Notes: generated by a model from the sequence alone, not told the origin. A DNA stretch of 64,000 bases from Agromyces sp. G08B096 (GCF_040267705.1 NZ_CP158374.1:1178001-1242000), one strand, 5' to 3'; positions 34,974 to 44,221 are shown, counted from the stretch's first letter. Made by a program: numbers and translations.

Positions 34974-36560
34974 TCAGTGTCCGACCGGCGCGCCTTCGGC
35001 CATGTCGGCCGGCTTCCGCACGAACAATGCGCCGACGATGGCGGCGATCGAGATGATCGCCCCGACCGTGAAGGCACCGCGGATGCCCGCGGCCTGAGCG
35101 GCGAGGTCGCCCGCGCCGGCCGCGGCGGCCGCGGTCTCCCTCGCCGCCATGACGGTGATGAAGAGCGCGGTGCCGACGGCGCCGGCCACCTGCTGGATGG
35201 TGCCGATGATGGCGGAGCCGTAGGAGTAGAACCGGGGTTCCACCGACCCGAGCGCCGAGGTGAACAGCGGCGTGAACATGAACGCGAGCGCGACCGACAT
35301 CACCAGGTGCAGCCCGAGCACGAGCCAGAGCGAGGTGTCCTCGCCGACCATGGTGAGCGACCACAGCACGGCACTTAGCACGACGCTCGCCGGCACGAGC
35401 AGCGGCGTGGGCCCGAACCGGTCGAAGAGCCGCCCGACCGTCGGGCCGAGCAGCCCCATGAGCAGGCCGCCGGGAAGCAGCATCAGGCCGGTCTGCAGCG
35501 GCTCGAGCAGTAGCACGCGCTGCAGGTAGAACGGCAGCACGATGATGGTGCCGAACAGCGACGCCATGAGCACGACCATCATGCCGACCGAGATCGAGAA
35601 GTTCTTCGACCGGAAGGTGCGCAGGTCGAGCAGCGCGCGGTCGCGGCGCTGCAGCAGCAGCTGCCGCCAGATGAACGCGCCGAGCGCGAGCCCGCCCACG
35701 ACGAACGCAGCCGGCAGCGCCCACGCAGGGGTCGCCGACGCGTCACCGCCGCCTTCGCCGCCGATGAGGCTCAGACCGTACACGAGGCCGCCGAAGCCGA
35801 ACGCGGACAGCACGACCGACCAGAGGTCGATCGGCAGCTTCCGCGGCTCGTTGACCGTCTCGACCTTGCGCGCCCCGATGACGAGCATCACGACCGCGAT
35901 GGGCAGGACGAGCCAGAACATGAAGCGCCAGCTGAGCGTGTTGAGGATGATGCCCGAGATGGTGGGGCCGACGGCGGGCGCCACCGACATCACGATCGAG
36001 ACGCGGCCCATGAACCGGCCGCGGTCGCTCGGAGCGACGACCGTCATGAGGGTGGTCATGAGCAGCGGCATCATGATCGCCGTGCCGCTCGCCTGCACGA
36101 CGCGGGCCGCGAGCAGCACCTCGAAGCCGGGAGCCAGCGCGGCGAGGAGCGTGCCGGCCGAGAACAGGCTCATCGCGGTGATGAAGATCGGCTTCGTCGG
36201 GAAGCGCTGCAGCAGGAAGCCCGTGATGGGGATGACGACGGCCATGGTCAGCATGAACGCCGTCGTCAGCCACTGGGCGGCCGTGACGGAGATGTGGAGG
36301 TCGTCGACGAGGTGCGGCACCGCGACGCCCATGATCGTCTCGTTGAGGAAGACGACGAAGGTCGCGGCGAGCAGGAGCCAGATGACGCGGGTGTTGCGGG
36401 CGCCGTGGTCGGGCTGGTGGGCCCGGACCGCGGCGTCCTCCGCGGCGGCGCGCGGGCTGTCGGCGAGGTGGGTGGGTTCGGCCGACGTCGAGCCGGAGGG
36501 CTCGAGGTCGACGGAGTCGAGGTCGGATACGGCGCGTTCGGTCACGGAGCGGTTTCCCAT
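34974..36560 (-). CDS. DHA2-family (EmrB/QacA) MFS drug exporter
   Basis: A 528-residue, 14-helix proton-driven multidrug exporter. The N-terminal 60 residues are hydrophilic; helix 1 begins at 'VIWLLLAATFVVFLNETIMGVAVPHL', which contains the DHA2 motif D1 element. 'QWLTTAFMLTMAVVIPITGFLLQRFPTKPIF' has motif A; 'GRVSIVMSVAPAVGPTISGII' is motif C typical of antiporters. ATG 36560 is chosen over an upstream ATG at 36671, because the longer version would encode a low-complexity leader across the promoter region. The 36561-36752 gap has a small CCTCG/CGAGG hairpin; no regulator gene is adjacent. Confidence 0.9.
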   Translation of the reverse strand: MGNRSVTERAVSDLDSVDLEPSGSTSAEPTHLADSPRAAAEDAAVRAHQPDHGARNTRVIWLLLAATFVVFLNETIMGVAVPHLVDDLHISVTAAQWLTTAFMLTMAVVIPITGFLLQRFPTKPIFITAMSLFSAGTLLAALAPGFEVLLAARVVQASGTAIMMPLLMTTLMTVVAPSDRGRFMGRVSIVMSVAPAVGPTISGIILNTLSWRFMFWLVLPIAVVMLVIGARKVETVNEPRKLPIDLWSVVLSAFGFGGLVYGLSLIGGEGGGDASATPAWALPAAFVVGGLALGAFIWRQLLLQRRDRALLDLRTFRSKNFSISVGMMVVLMASLFGTIIVLPFYLQRVLLLEPLQTGLMLLPGGLLMGLLGPTVGRLFDRFGPTPLLVPASVVLSAVLWSLTMVGEDTSLWLVLGLHLVMSVALAFMFTPLFTSALGSVEPRFYSYGSAIIGTIQQVAGAVGTALFITVMAARETAAAAAGAGDLAAQAAGIRGAFTVGAIISIAAIVGALFVRKPADMAEGAPVGH

Positions 36561-36752
36561 CGGTCGCGGCGCTCGACGGCGCCGGGCAGTCACGGCGTCG
36601 TCGGAGTGAGGGTGGGTGGAGCGAGACGGAACGGGCGGGCTCGTGGCCCAGTCGTTCCGGTAGACAGGCACAACCTCGTGGCGAGGAGGTGCTATTCCCG
36701 TTCGCGGCGAAGGATAGGAACGTATGCAGTTCGTGCGCGCGCGAGGCGGGGA

Positions 36753-36941
36753 TCAGGGAGCGGGCGCGGGCCCGTCGGTCGGCGACGGCTCGGGGAGCCA
36801 TCCGTCGAGCAGGCCCTCTTCGGGAGCGAGCTCGGTCTCTTCGCGGCGCTCGCGTTCGGCGTCGTCGCGGGCCAGGCCGGCCCGCTCGGCGTCGGCCGCG
36901 TCGCGGGCCTCGGAGTCTCGGTCAGGCGTCTGGTCGGTCAT
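36753..36941 (-). CDS. Small acidic protein coupled to the NAD operon
   Basis: A 62-residue, very hydrophilic protein, rich in Asp, Glu, Arg and Ala: 'DSEARDAADAERAGLARDDAER' split by no hydrophobic core, ending 'GLLDGWLPEPSP'. Its ATG overlaps the stop codon of the cysteine desulfurase by four bases (ATGA), strong evidence that it is translated as the last gene of the operon. I recognise no family. It could be an intrinsically disordered partner of the desulfurase or of another NAD enzyme, but nothing in the sequence shows that. Confidence 0.62.
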   Translation of the reverse strand: MTDQTPDRDSEARDAADAERAGLARDDAERERREETELAPEEGLLDGWLPEPSPTDGPAPAP

Positions 36942-38083
36942 GCCGCCACGATACCGCGCACGGCCGACACTGCTCTGGCCACCGCGTCTGCGGCGAGCGA
37001 AACCTCCTCGGCCGTGGTCTCCCGGCCGAGGGTGAACCGCACGGCCGTCTGCGCCAGTTCGGCGGGCACGCCCATCGCGGTGAGCACATGCGAGGGCTCG
37101 TCGCGTCCGGCGGCGCACGCCGAGCCGCTCGAGGAGAGGACGCCGTCGCGTTCGAGCTCGAGCAGCACCGCCTCGCCGGCGGCGCCGGGGAAGACGAACG
37201 ACGCCGTGCCCGGGAGCCGGGCCACCCGGTCGCCGGTCAGCTCGGCGCCGGGGATCTCGGCGAGCACCCGGTCGACGAGCGCCTCGCCGAGGGCGCGGAC
37301 CCTGGCCGAGGCATCCGCTCGTTCCTCCTCCGCGAGGCGCAGCGCGGTCGCGAACGCCACGGCACCCGCGACGTTCTCCGTGCCGGATCGGCGACCGCGC
37401 TCCTGGCCGCCGCCGTGCAGCACGGGCTCGATCGGCAGCCGTCCGCGCACGATCAACGCCCCCGTGCCCTTGGGCGCGCCGACCTTGTGTCCGGCGAGCG
37501 AGAGCGCGTCGGCACCGAGCCCGTCGAGGCCGAGCGGCAGCCATCCCGCGGCCTGCACGGCGTCGGTGTGCACGGCCGCGCCGGCCGCGTGCGCGATGCG
37601 TGCGAGCTCGGCGACCGGCTGGACCGTGCCGACCTCGTTGTTCGCCAGCTGGACGGACACGAGCGCGGTGTCGGGCCGGATGACCCGGGCCAGGGCATCC
37701 GGGTGCACGAGGCCGCCGCGGTCGACGTCGACCACCGACACCTCGAAGCCGTGCCGGCGCTCGAGGAAGCGTGCGGACTCCAGCACCGCCTCGTGCTCGA
37801 TCGCCGAGACGACGACGTGCCGCCCGCGGGGTGTCGCGAGCGCGAGCCCCTTCACGGCGAGGTTGTCGGCCTCGGTGCCGCCGCCCGTGAAGACGGCGTC
37901 ACCGGGCCGTGCCCCCACGACCGCGGCGACCTCGGCCCGGGCCCACTCGAGCGCCCGGGCCGCCTCGTCGCCGAGGCGATGCCGGCTCGACGGGTTGCCG
38001 AACGCGCCCGTGAGGTAGGGCCACATCGCCTCGAGCGCCTCGCGGCGGACCGGCGAGGTGGCGGCGTGGTCGAGGAAGATCAC
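36938..38083 (-). CDS. Cysteine desulfurase of the NAD operon (NadS-like)
   Basis: A 381-residue class V PLP enzyme that removes sulfur from cysteine as a persulfide. It starts 'IFLDHAATSPVRREALEAM', has 'GGTEADNLAVKG', 'VSAIEHEAVLES', the PLP lysine in 'SLAGHKVGAPKG', 'RRSGTENVAG' and the active-site loop 'SSSGSACAAG' with the catalytic Cys. The position after nadC in the nadA-nadB-nadC operon is that of NadS, proposed to supply sulfur for the [4Fe-4S] cluster of NadA. GTG start at 38083, twelve bases after the nadC stop. A general IscS role cannot be excluded. Confidence 0.88.
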   Translation of the reverse strand: MIFLDHAATSPVRREALEAMWPYLTGAFGNPSSRHRLGDEAARALEWARAEVAAVVGARPGDAVFTGGGTEADNLAVKGLALATPRGRHVVVSAIEHEAVLESARFLERRHGFEVSVVDVDRGGLVHPDALARVIRPDTALVSVQLANNEVGTVQPVAELARIAHAAGAAVHTDAVQAAGWLPLGLDGLGADALSLAGHKVGAPKGTGALIVRGRLPIEPVLHGGGQERGRRSGTENVAGAVAFATALRLAEEERADASARVRALGEALVDRVLAEIPGAELTGDRVARLPGTASFVFPGAAGEAVLLELERDGVLSSSGSACAAGRDEPSHVLTAMGVPAELAQTAVRFTLGRETTAEEVSLAADAVARAVSAVRGIVAA

Positions 38084-38095
38084 CTGGGGCTCCGT

Positions 38096-38947
38096 TCAGC
38101 CGATCGCGATGTCGAGTCCGAGGTCGAGCGAGCGCACAGAGTGGGTCAGCGCGCCCACCGAGATGACGTCCACGCCCGTCGCGGCGATCTCCGCGACCGT
38201 CTCCAGCGAGACGCCGCCCGACGCCTCCACGATGGCGCGGCCGGCGATGCGGGCGACGCCCTCGCGCAATTCGTCGGGTGTGAAGTTGTCGAGCATGACG
38301 GTGTCGGCTCCGCCGGCGAGCACGGCGTCGATCTGGTCGAGCCGGTCGACCTCGACCTCGAGGTGGGCGGTGTGCGGCATCCGCTCACGCGCGGCGCGGA
38401 GGGCGCTCGCGAGGTCGACGCCGCCGGCGGCGAGCACCGCGAGGTGGTTGTCCTTCGCCATCACCGCGTCGGAGAGGCTCCGGCGGTGATTGCGGCCGCC
38501 GCCGTCGCGGACGGCCTGCCGCTCCAGGCTGCGCAGGCCCGGCGTGGTCTTGCGGGTGTCGACGATGCGGGCGGTGGTGCCCGCGACGGCGGCGACGTAG
38601 GTCGCGGTGAGCGTCGCGATGCCGGACATCCGCTGCACGAGGTTCAGGGCGACGCGTTCGGCGCGGAGGATGCCCCGCGCCGGGCCGGTGACGCGCGTCA
38701 GCACGGCTCCGGCGTCGAAGCGGTCGCCGTCCGCGGCGAGCGGCTCGACGGCGATGCGCGGGTCGGCCAGGCGGAACGCCGCGGCGAAGACGTCGACCCC
38801 CGACAGCACGCCCGCTTCACGCGCGACCAGGTCTGCCGCGGCGGTCGCCGTCTCGGGGATGAGGGTTTCGCCCGTGAGGTCGCCCCACGGGGCGTCCTCG
38901 TCGAGCGCGGCGCCCACGATCCGTTCGATCTCGCGTCGGTCGGTCAT
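38096..38947 (-). CDS. nadC: Nicotinate-nucleotide pyrophosphorylase (carboxylating)
   Basis: Quinolinate phosphoribosyltransferase, making nicotinate mononucleotide from quinolinate and PRPP. The 283-residue protein has 'EDAPWGDLTGETL', 'ERVALNLVQRMSGIATLT', the quinolinate-binding 'DTRKTTPGLR' and 'AVRDGGGRNHRRSLSDAVMAKDNH', and the C-terminal barrel strands 'EVEVDRLDQ', 'VMLDNFTP', 'VEASGGV'. Its ATG overlaps the nadB stop by one base. Confidence 0.95.
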   Translation of the reverse strand: MTDRREIERIVGAALDEDAPWGDLTGETLIPETATAAADLVAREAGVLSGVDVFAAAFRLADPRIAVEPLAADGDRFDAGAVLTRVTGPARGILRAERVALNLVQRMSGIATLTATYVAAVAGTTARIVDTRKTTPGLRSLERQAVRDGGGRNHRRSLSDAVMAKDNHLAVLAAGGVDLASALRAARERMPHTAHLEVEVDRLDQIDAVLAGGADTVMLDNFTPDELREGVARIAGRAIVEASGGVSLETVAEIAATGVDVISVGALTHSVRSLDLGLDIAIG

Positions 38948-40485
38948 CAGGCGGCCTCCAGCTCGGGTGCGGTGGATGCCCCGGCCGGGGCATCCGATCG
39001 GAAGTGGGCGCCGACGCTCTCGCGACGTGCCAGGGCGGCGTCGACGGTGAGCCGGGCGAGGTCGAGCAGGTTGCGGTCCTCCGCACTCGCCCGGTCGACG
39101 GGGTCCGGCGCGCGCCAGGCGGCGAGCCGGGCGGATGCCTCGGCGAGACCCGCCGCGTCGCGTTCGAGGCCGGCCCGGGTCCACATGAGCTGCTGCAGTG
39201 CGGCGCGGTCGACCGTAGGCGCCTCCGCCCGGATCGCAGCCGGGGCCGACCGTCGGGCCGCGTCTGCCGGATCGCTCGAGTCCGCGGCGCCGGCCTGGCG
39301 GGTGGCATCCTCAGCAGCGGCTCCGCCGGCTAGCGCGCGTGCCGCTCGGTCGGCGAAGACCGCGGCCTCCAGCAGCGAGTTCGAGGCGAGCCGGTTCGCG
39401 CCGTGCACGCCCGTGCGGGCGCACTCGCCCACGGCGAGCAGGCCCGGAAGGCTGCTCCGGCCGTCGAGGTCGGTGATGATGCCGCCCATGGCATAGTGCG
39501 CGGCCGGGATGACGGGGATGGGTTTCCGCGACCAGTCGAAGCCGGCATCCCGCGTCACCCGGTCGAGGCCGGGGAACCGGCGGGCGAGGAACGCGCCGCC
39601 GAGGGCGGTCGCGTCGAGCAGCACGGCGGAGCCGCCCTGCTCGGCCATACGACGCCAGCTCGCCCGGGCGACGACGTCGCGAGGAGCGAGTTCCGCGCGC
39701 GCGTCGACGGCGGGCATGAATCGGATGCCCCGCGCGTCGAGCAGTACCGCCCCCTCGCCGCGGACGGCCTCGGAGATGAGCGGCGTGCCCGGCGCCGCGA
39801 GCGCTGTCGGGTGGAACTGGGTGAACTCGAGATCGGCGACCGCCGCGCCCGCCCGCCACGCTGCGGCCACGCCGTCGCCGGTCGCGACGGCCGGGTTCGT
39901 CGTATGCCGGTAGAGGCATCCGCTGCCGCCCGTCGCGAGCACCACGGCGTCGGCGCGATGCTCGGCGACCGTGCCGTCGGCGTGCAGGATCGCCGCGCCG
40001 GTCACGCGGCCGCGCTCGACGAGGAGGTCGACGAGCATCGCCCGCTCGACGATCGAGACGGCGCGGCGGCGGACGGTGGCCACGAGCGCCTGCTCGATCG
40101 CCGCGCCGGTCGCGTCGCCGCCCGCATGCACGATGCGGGCGCGGGAATGCGCGGCCTCGAGCCCGCGGTCGAGGCCCGACTCGCCGCGATCGAACTCGAC
40201 GCCGAACCGGATCAGGTCGCGAACGCGCGCCGGGCCCTCGTCGCAGAGCACGCGGACGGCGGCGGGGTCGCCGAGACCGGCGCCGGCTTCCAGCGTGTCG
40301 CGGAGGTGCCGCTCGACCGAGTCGTCGGGGAAGAGGGCCGCGGCGATACCGCCCTGCGCGTAGCGCGTGCTGCCCTCGGCGAGGTCGGCCTTGGTCACGA
40401 GCTCCACGCGGTGCCCGGCGTCGGCGGCGCGCACCGCGGTCCACAGCCCCGCGATGCCGCCGCCGACCACCAGGACGTGCCCCAT
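38947..40485 (-). CDS. nadB: L-aspartate oxidase
   Basis: FAD enzyme oxidising L-aspartate to iminoaspartate, first step of de novo NAD synthesis. The 512-residue protein shows the FAD-binding 'HVLVVGGGIAGLWTAVRA', 'STRYAQGGIAAAL', 'EFTQFHPTAL', 'HYAMGGIITDLDGR' and 'NRLASNSLLEA', as in succinate dehydrogenase/NadB flavoproteins. The region at about 395-430 is an Ala-rich spacer before the C-terminal helical domain. The ATG at 40485 stands one base after the nadA stop. Confidence 0.94.
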   Translation of the reverse strand: MGHVLVVGGGIAGLWTAVRAADAGHRVELVTKADLAEGSTRYAQGGIAAALFPDDSVERHLRDTLEAGAGLGDPAAVRVLCDEGPARVRDLIRFGVEFDRGESGLDRGLEAAHSRARIVHAGGDATGAAIEQALVATVRRRAVSIVERAMLVDLLVERGRVTGAAILHADGTVAEHRADAVVLATGGSGCLYRHTTNPAVATGDGVAAAWRAGAAVADLEFTQFHPTALAAPGTPLISEAVRGEGAVLLDARGIRFMPAVDARAELAPRDVVARASWRRMAEQGGSAVLLDATALGGAFLARRFPGLDRVTRDAGFDWSRKPIPVIPAAHYAMGGIITDLDGRSSLPGLLAVGECARTGVHGANRLASNSLLEAAVFADRAARALAGGAAAEDATRQAGAADSSDPADAARRSAPAAIRAEAPTVDRAALQQLMWTRAGLERDAAGLAEASARLAAWRAPDPVDRASAEDRNLLDLARLTVDAALARRESVGAHFRSDAPAGASTAPELEAA

Positions 40486-40486
40486 G

Positions 40487-41824
40487 TCAGGCCCCGGCGG
40501 CACTGGTGGTCTGTGCGCCCGGCTTGGCTGCGAGCATGCGCTCGAGGGCGACGCGTGCCGGCGCGGCCACCGCGTCGGGCACGGTGATGCGATTCACGAC
40601 GCGGCCGGCGACGAGCTCCTCCAGCACCCAGGCGAGGTAGCCCGGGTGGATGCGGTACATCGTCGAGCACGGGCACACGACCGGGTCGAGGCAGAAGATC
40701 TCGTGCTCGGGATGCTCCGCCGCGAGGCGCTGCACGAGGTTGATCTCGGTGCCGATGGCGAACGTCGACCCGGCGGGTGCGGCCTGGATGGCCTTCACGA
40801 TGAAGTCGGTCGAGCCCGCGGCATCCGCGGCGTCGACGACCGGCATCGGGCACTCGGGATGCACGATGACCCGCACGCCGGGCTGCGACGCCCTGGCCGC
40901 CTCGATCTGGTCGACGGTGAAGCGCTTGTGGACCGAGCAGAAGCCGTGCCAGAGGATGACGCGGGCGTCCTCGAGGTCGGTCGCCTCGTTGCCGCCGAGG
41001 GGTTTGCGCGGGTTCCACATCGGCATCCGCTCGACGGGCACGCCCATCGCCTTCGCCGTATTGCGGCCGAGGTGCTGGTCGGGGAAGAACAGCACCCGCT
41101 GCCCGCGCTCGAACGCCTGCTCGAGCACCGTGCGCGCGTTGGAGGACGTGCACACGATGCCGCCGTGCCGGCCCACGAAGCCCTTCAACGCGGCGCTGGA
41201 GTTCATGTAGGTGACCGGGATCACAGGCACCCGGCCGTCGGCGTCGACCTCGTCGAGGCCGCCGTAGACCTCGGCGAGCTGCTCCCAGCATTCCTCGACG
41301 CTGGACTCGTCGGCCATGTCGGCCATCGAGCAGCCGGCCGCGAGGTTCGGCAGGATCACGGCCTGCTCGGGGCGCGAGAGGAGGTCGGCCGTCTCGGCCA
41401 TGAAGTGGACGCCGCAGAAGACGATCGCCTCGGCGTCGGGGCGGGTGAGCGCCGCGTTCGGGAGCTGGAAGGAGTCGCCCACGAAGTCGGCGTGCCGGAT
41501 GACCTCGTCGCGCTGGTAGAAGTGACCGAGCACGACGACGCGCTCGCCGAGGGTCGCTTTCGCGGCCTCGATGCGCGCGTGGAGTTCGTCATCCGACGCA
41601 CGGCGGTACGCCTCGGGCAGCGAGCCCTGGCGCGGCGAGCCGGCCGGGATGACGTCGCCCATGGACGCGCCCGGCCCGTAGCCGGCCGGGCCGGCGTCGA
41701 ACTCCCACGGTCCGCGGGCGAGCTCGGGGGAGCACGCCGCGCCGGCCGCGGCGCCCGTCGAAATGAGACGGATGCTGCGATCGACGGATGCCGCGTCGCG
41801 GAGCTCGTCGGCGGTGATGGTCAT
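40487..41824 (-). CDS. nadA: Quinolinate synthase
   Basis: [4Fe-4S] enzyme condensing iminoaspartate with DHAP to quinolinate. The 445-residue protein includes 'VVVLGHFYQRDEVI', 'FCGVHFMAETADLLS' (first cluster Cys), 'GGIVCTSSNA' (second) and 'LDPVVCPCSTMYRIHPGYL' (third), plus 'PDQHLGRNTA' and 'WNPRKPLGGN'. The roughly 90-residue N-terminal extension is usual in Actinobacteria. Its ATG overlaps the nrtR stop codon by four bases, so the enzyme is coupled to its own regulator. Confidence 0.95.
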   Translation of the reverse strand: MTITADELRDAASVDRSIRLISTGAAAGAACSPELARGPWEFDAGPAGYGPGASMGDVIPAGSPRQGSLPEAYRRASDDELHARIEAAKATLGERVVVLGHFYQRDEVIRHADFVGDSFQLPNAALTRPDAEAIVFCGVHFMAETADLLSRPEQAVILPNLAAGCSMADMADESSVEECWEQLAEVYGGLDEVDADGRVPVIPVTYMNSSAALKGFVGRHGGIVCTSSNARTVLEQAFERGQRVLFFPDQHLGRNTAKAMGVPVERMPMWNPRKPLGGNEATDLEDARVILWHGFCSVHKRFTVDQIEAARASQPGVRVIVHPECPMPVVDAADAAGSTDFIVKAIQAAPAGSTFAIGTEINLVQRLAAEHPEHEIFCLDPVVCPCSTMYRIHPGYLAWVLEELVAGRVVNRITVPDAVAAPARVALERMLAAKPGAQTTSAAGA

Positions 41825-42561
41825 GGCCGTGGCCTTTCTTCTCGGAGCGCTTGGTCCGCCCGGAACGGCTCGTCCGCCAGGAACGGCTCGCCGGTGCGCC
41901 GACCTGCGGGTGCGGTGTCGTAGCGGTAGAGCTTCGGCGGCCGATGCGGGGTGCCGGCGACGACCTCCCCGGTCTCGCGCAGGCCGCCCGACGCGAGCAT
42001 CGTGCGCCGGAAGTTCGCGGGGTCGAGCCCGCGCTGCAGCACGGCCTCGTACACGGAGCGGAGCTCGGCGAGGGTGAACGTCTCGCCGAGCAGCGCGTGG
42101 GCGATCTCGGAGTACTCGACCTTGGTGCGCAGGCGCCAGAGCGCGTACTCCACGATGCGCCGGTGGTCGAAGGCGAGCTCGGGCAGGTGGTCGGCGGGCA
42201 CCCAGCGCACGTTCGGGCCGGTCGCGGCCTTGGCCGCTTCGTCGCTTCGTACGAGGGCCCAGTAGACGACGGAGACGACGCGCTCGTCGGGGGAGCGGTC
42301 GACCTCGCCGAAGGTGTACAGCTGCTCGAGGTAGGTGGGGGCGAGCGCCGTGGTCGCGCGGAGGGTCCGGGCGGCGGCGGCCTCCAGCTCTTCCGCCGCG
42401 GGCAGCCAGCCGCCGGGCAGCGCCCATCGGCCGAGCTGCGGCTCGCGGGTGCGGCGGACGAGCGGGATCCAGAGTGCCGGCCGCCCGCTCGCGTGGTCGG
42501 GGCGGAGGGCGAAGATCACGGTGGACACGGCGAGCCGGATCTCGGGCACGGGTCTGGCCAC
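41821..42561 (-). CDS. nrtR: Nudix-related transcriptional regulator of NAD synthesis (NrtR)
   Basis: A 246-residue protein. Residues about 8-145 are a Nudix fold ('VSTVIFALRPD', 'GRWALPGGWL') whose Nudix box is broken: the catalytic RExxEE is RTLRAT, so it should bind but not hydrolyse an ADP-ribose-type ligand. Residues about 150-220 are the winged helix 'VEYSEIAHALLGETFTLAELRSVYEAV' plus 'LDPANFRRTML', the form found in NrtR. It is the first gene of the NAD operon, four-base overlapped with nadA, and a perfect inverted repeat lies 35 bases before its GTG start. NrtR repression relieved by ADP-ribose is known in other bacteria; here it is inferred. Confidence 0.9.
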   Translation of the reverse strand: MARPVPEIRLAVSTVIFALRPDHASGRPALWIPLVRRTREPQLGRWALPGGWLPAAEELEAAAARTLRATTALAPTYLEQLYTFGEVDRSPDERVVSVVYWALVRSDEAAKAATGPNVRWVPADHLPELAFDHRRIVEYALWRLRTKVEYSEIAHALLGETFTLAELRSVYEAVLQRGLDPANFRRTMLASGGLRETGEVVAGTPHRPPKLYRYDTAPAGRRTGEPFLADEPFRADQALREERPRP

Positions 42562-42595
42562 GGGACACCTCGCCTTCCGATCGGGGAAACCGAAC

Positions 42596-42618
42596 CTTCG
42601 AGTCAGCCTGACTCGAAG
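42596..42618. promoter_or_regulatory. Predicted NrtR operator: perfect 11-bp inverted repeat
   Basis: CTTCGAGTCAG (42596-42606), one central base, then CTGACTCGAAG (42608-42618). It lies 35 bases upstream of the nrtR start, between it and a possible minus-strand -10 (TAAGCT near 42633), so a bound dimer would block the operon. No other inverted repeat this long and perfect lies in the intergenic region. Binding is inferred from position and symmetry. Confidence 0.78.
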
Positions 42619-42697
42619 TGGGGATGCGCTCAGCTTACAGTCATCCCGACCAGAACCGGGAATCGCCGCGATCGATGGGCCCGGGGCATCCACCCGC

Positions 42698-42703
42698 TAG
42701 ACT
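42698..42703 (+). promoter_or_regulatory. -10 box of the glycine riboswitch-gcvTHP transcript
   Basis: TAGACT, about 35 bases before the start of the first aptamer. No convincing -35 is seen. Transcription would start near 42710. Confidence 0.6.
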
Positions 42704-42737
42704 GACCGGACAATCTCACACCGGGCCATCGACGCGT

Positions 42738-42950
42738 CGCGGGAGAGCCGGCAGCCCAGCCATCGGCAGGGCCGGCCGGCACCGAAGGAGCAAGCCTCCC
42801 CGCCAATCTCTCAGGTCACACACCGCGATGACGAGGCCGCTCTGAAAAGTGGATCGAGCAGGCTCTGCCTCGTCCCGCCCAAGGTGAAAGCGCCCGAGCC
42901 CGACCGCTCGGCGTGAAACTCTCAGGCCCATGACAGAGGGGGAGTTCTCA
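42738..42950 (+). ncRNA. Tandem glycine riboswitch
   Basis: Two successive aptamers lie between the TAGACT promoter and gcvT. The first begins GCGGGAGAGC and holds 'GCACCGAAGGAGCAAGCC' and closing 'AATCTCTCAGGTC'; the second begins near 42838 with 'GCTCTGAAAAGTGG', holds 'GCCCAAGGTGAAAGC', 'GGCGTGAAACTCTCAGG' and closes with 'GACAGAGGGGGAG'. These are the conserved core words of the gcvT RNA element. In this class, glycine binding usually switches on the downstream glycine cleavage genes. gcvT starts about 44 bases after the second aptamer. Confidence 0.95.
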
Positions 42951-42993
42951 ACAGCGGCATCCGCCGCGCGATTCGCGCGACCCAGGAGAACTC

Positions 42994-44157
42994 GTGACCA
43001 CATCAGGCCCCACCCGGGCGCGGCTCAGCCCGCTCGACGCCGTGCACCGCGCCGCCGGCGCATCGTTCACCGACTTCGCCGGCTGGCAGATGCCCGTGCG
43101 GTACTCCTCCGACCTCGCCGAGCACAAGGCCGTCCGCGAGCACGCCGGGCTGTTCGACCTGTCGCACATGGGCGAGATCTTCGTCGTCGGCGCCGAGGCC
43201 GGCGCGGCCCTCGACCACGCGCTCGCCGGCAAACTCTCGGCGATCGCCGAGGGCCAGGCGAAGTACTCCCTCCTCCTCGCCGAAGACGGCGGCATCATCG
43301 ACGATCTCGTCGTCTACCGCACCGGCGACGACCGCTTCATGGTGGTGGCCAACGCCGCCAACCGCGAGACCGTCGCGGCCGAGCTGACCGCGCGGGCCGA
43401 CGGGTTCGACGCCTTCGTCTCCGACGAGAGCGACGACATCGCGCTCATCGCCCTGCAAGGTCCGGACGCGCTCGCCGTGCTGCTCGAGACCGAGGGCTTC
43501 GGCGTCGACGGCCCCGGCAACGACGACGAGGACTTCGACCGCACGCTCACCGAGCTGAAGTACTACCGCGCGTTCGCCGCGACCTTCGACGGCGAGCCGG
43601 TGCTGGTCGCCCGCACCGGCTACACCGGCGAGGACGGATTCGAGCTCTACCTCGCGCCCGAGCGTGCGGCCCGGCTGTGGGAGGCGCTCCGCGAGACCGG
43701 CGGGCCCCGCGTCGTGCCGTGCGGACTCGCGAGCCGCGACACCCTCCGGCTCGAGGCCGGCATGCCGCTGTACGGGCACGAGCTGACCCGCGACACCCTG
43801 CCCGTGCAGGCCGGTCTCGGCCGCGTCGTCGCGCTGTCGAAGGACGGCGACTTCGTCGGCCGCGCCGCCGTCGAGCGCGGCCCCGGCGAGGATGCCCCCG
43901 TGCTGGTCGGCCTCACCGCCGAGGGTCGCCGGGCTCCGCGCGCCGAGTACGAGATCTACGACGGGCCCGGCGAGGACGCCGTGCGCGTCGGCGTCGTGAC
44001 GTCGGGGGCGCTGTCGCCGACGCTCGGCCACCCGATCGCCCTCGCCTACGTCGCGCCGGGGGCCGCCGAGCCCGGCACCACGCTGCACGTCGACGTGCGC
44101 GGCACGCGCGTGCCCGCCGCCGTCGTCGCGCCGCCGTTCTACCGCCGCTCCGCGTGA
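42994..44157 (+). CDS. gcvT: Aminomethyltransferase (glycine cleavage T protein)
   Basis: Transfers the aminomethyl carbon from lipoyl-H protein to tetrahydrofolate, releasing ammonia. The 387-residue protein has '[16 protein letters not shown]', '[10 protein letters not shown]', '[11 protein letters not shown]', the folate-region Asp, and '[15 protein letters not shown]'. The GTG start at 42994 is preceded by AGGAGAA. First gene after the riboswitch; gcvH follows after 64 bases. Confidence 0.95.
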   Translation: MTTSGPTRARLSPLDAVHRAAGASFTDFAGWQMPVRYSSDLAEHKAVREHAGLFDLSHMGEIFVVGAEAGAALDHALAGKLSAIAEGQAKYSLLLAEDGGIIDDLVVYRTGDDRFMVVANAANRETVAAELTARADGFDAFVSDESDDIALIALQGPDALAVLLETEGFGVDGPGNDDEDFDRTLTELKYYRAFAATFDGEPVLVARTGYTGEDGFELYLAPERAARLWEALRETGGPRVVPCGLASRDTLRLEAGMPLYGHELTRDTLPVQAGLGRVVALSKDGDFVGRAAVERGPGEDAPVLVGLTAEGRRAPRAEYEIYDGPGEDAVRVGVVTSGALSPTLGHPIALAYVAPGAAEPGTTLHVDVRGTRVPAAVVAPPFYRRSA

Positions 44158-44221
44158 GCCGCGGCATCCCGTCAGCCACCACCGACCCAGCACGCCGTCA
44201 GCCGCGATCGAGGAGACACCC

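Noticed and set aside
33067-35724. Minus-strand open frame of about 885 codons opposite the VWA gene
   Set aside because: It crosses a strong terminator and two genes with convincing domains; composition is that of a shadow frame.
36561-36671. N-terminal extension of the DHA2 exporter to an ATG at 36671
   Set aside because: The added residues are low-complexity and would occupy the promoter region; ATG 36560 gives a normal family N-terminus.
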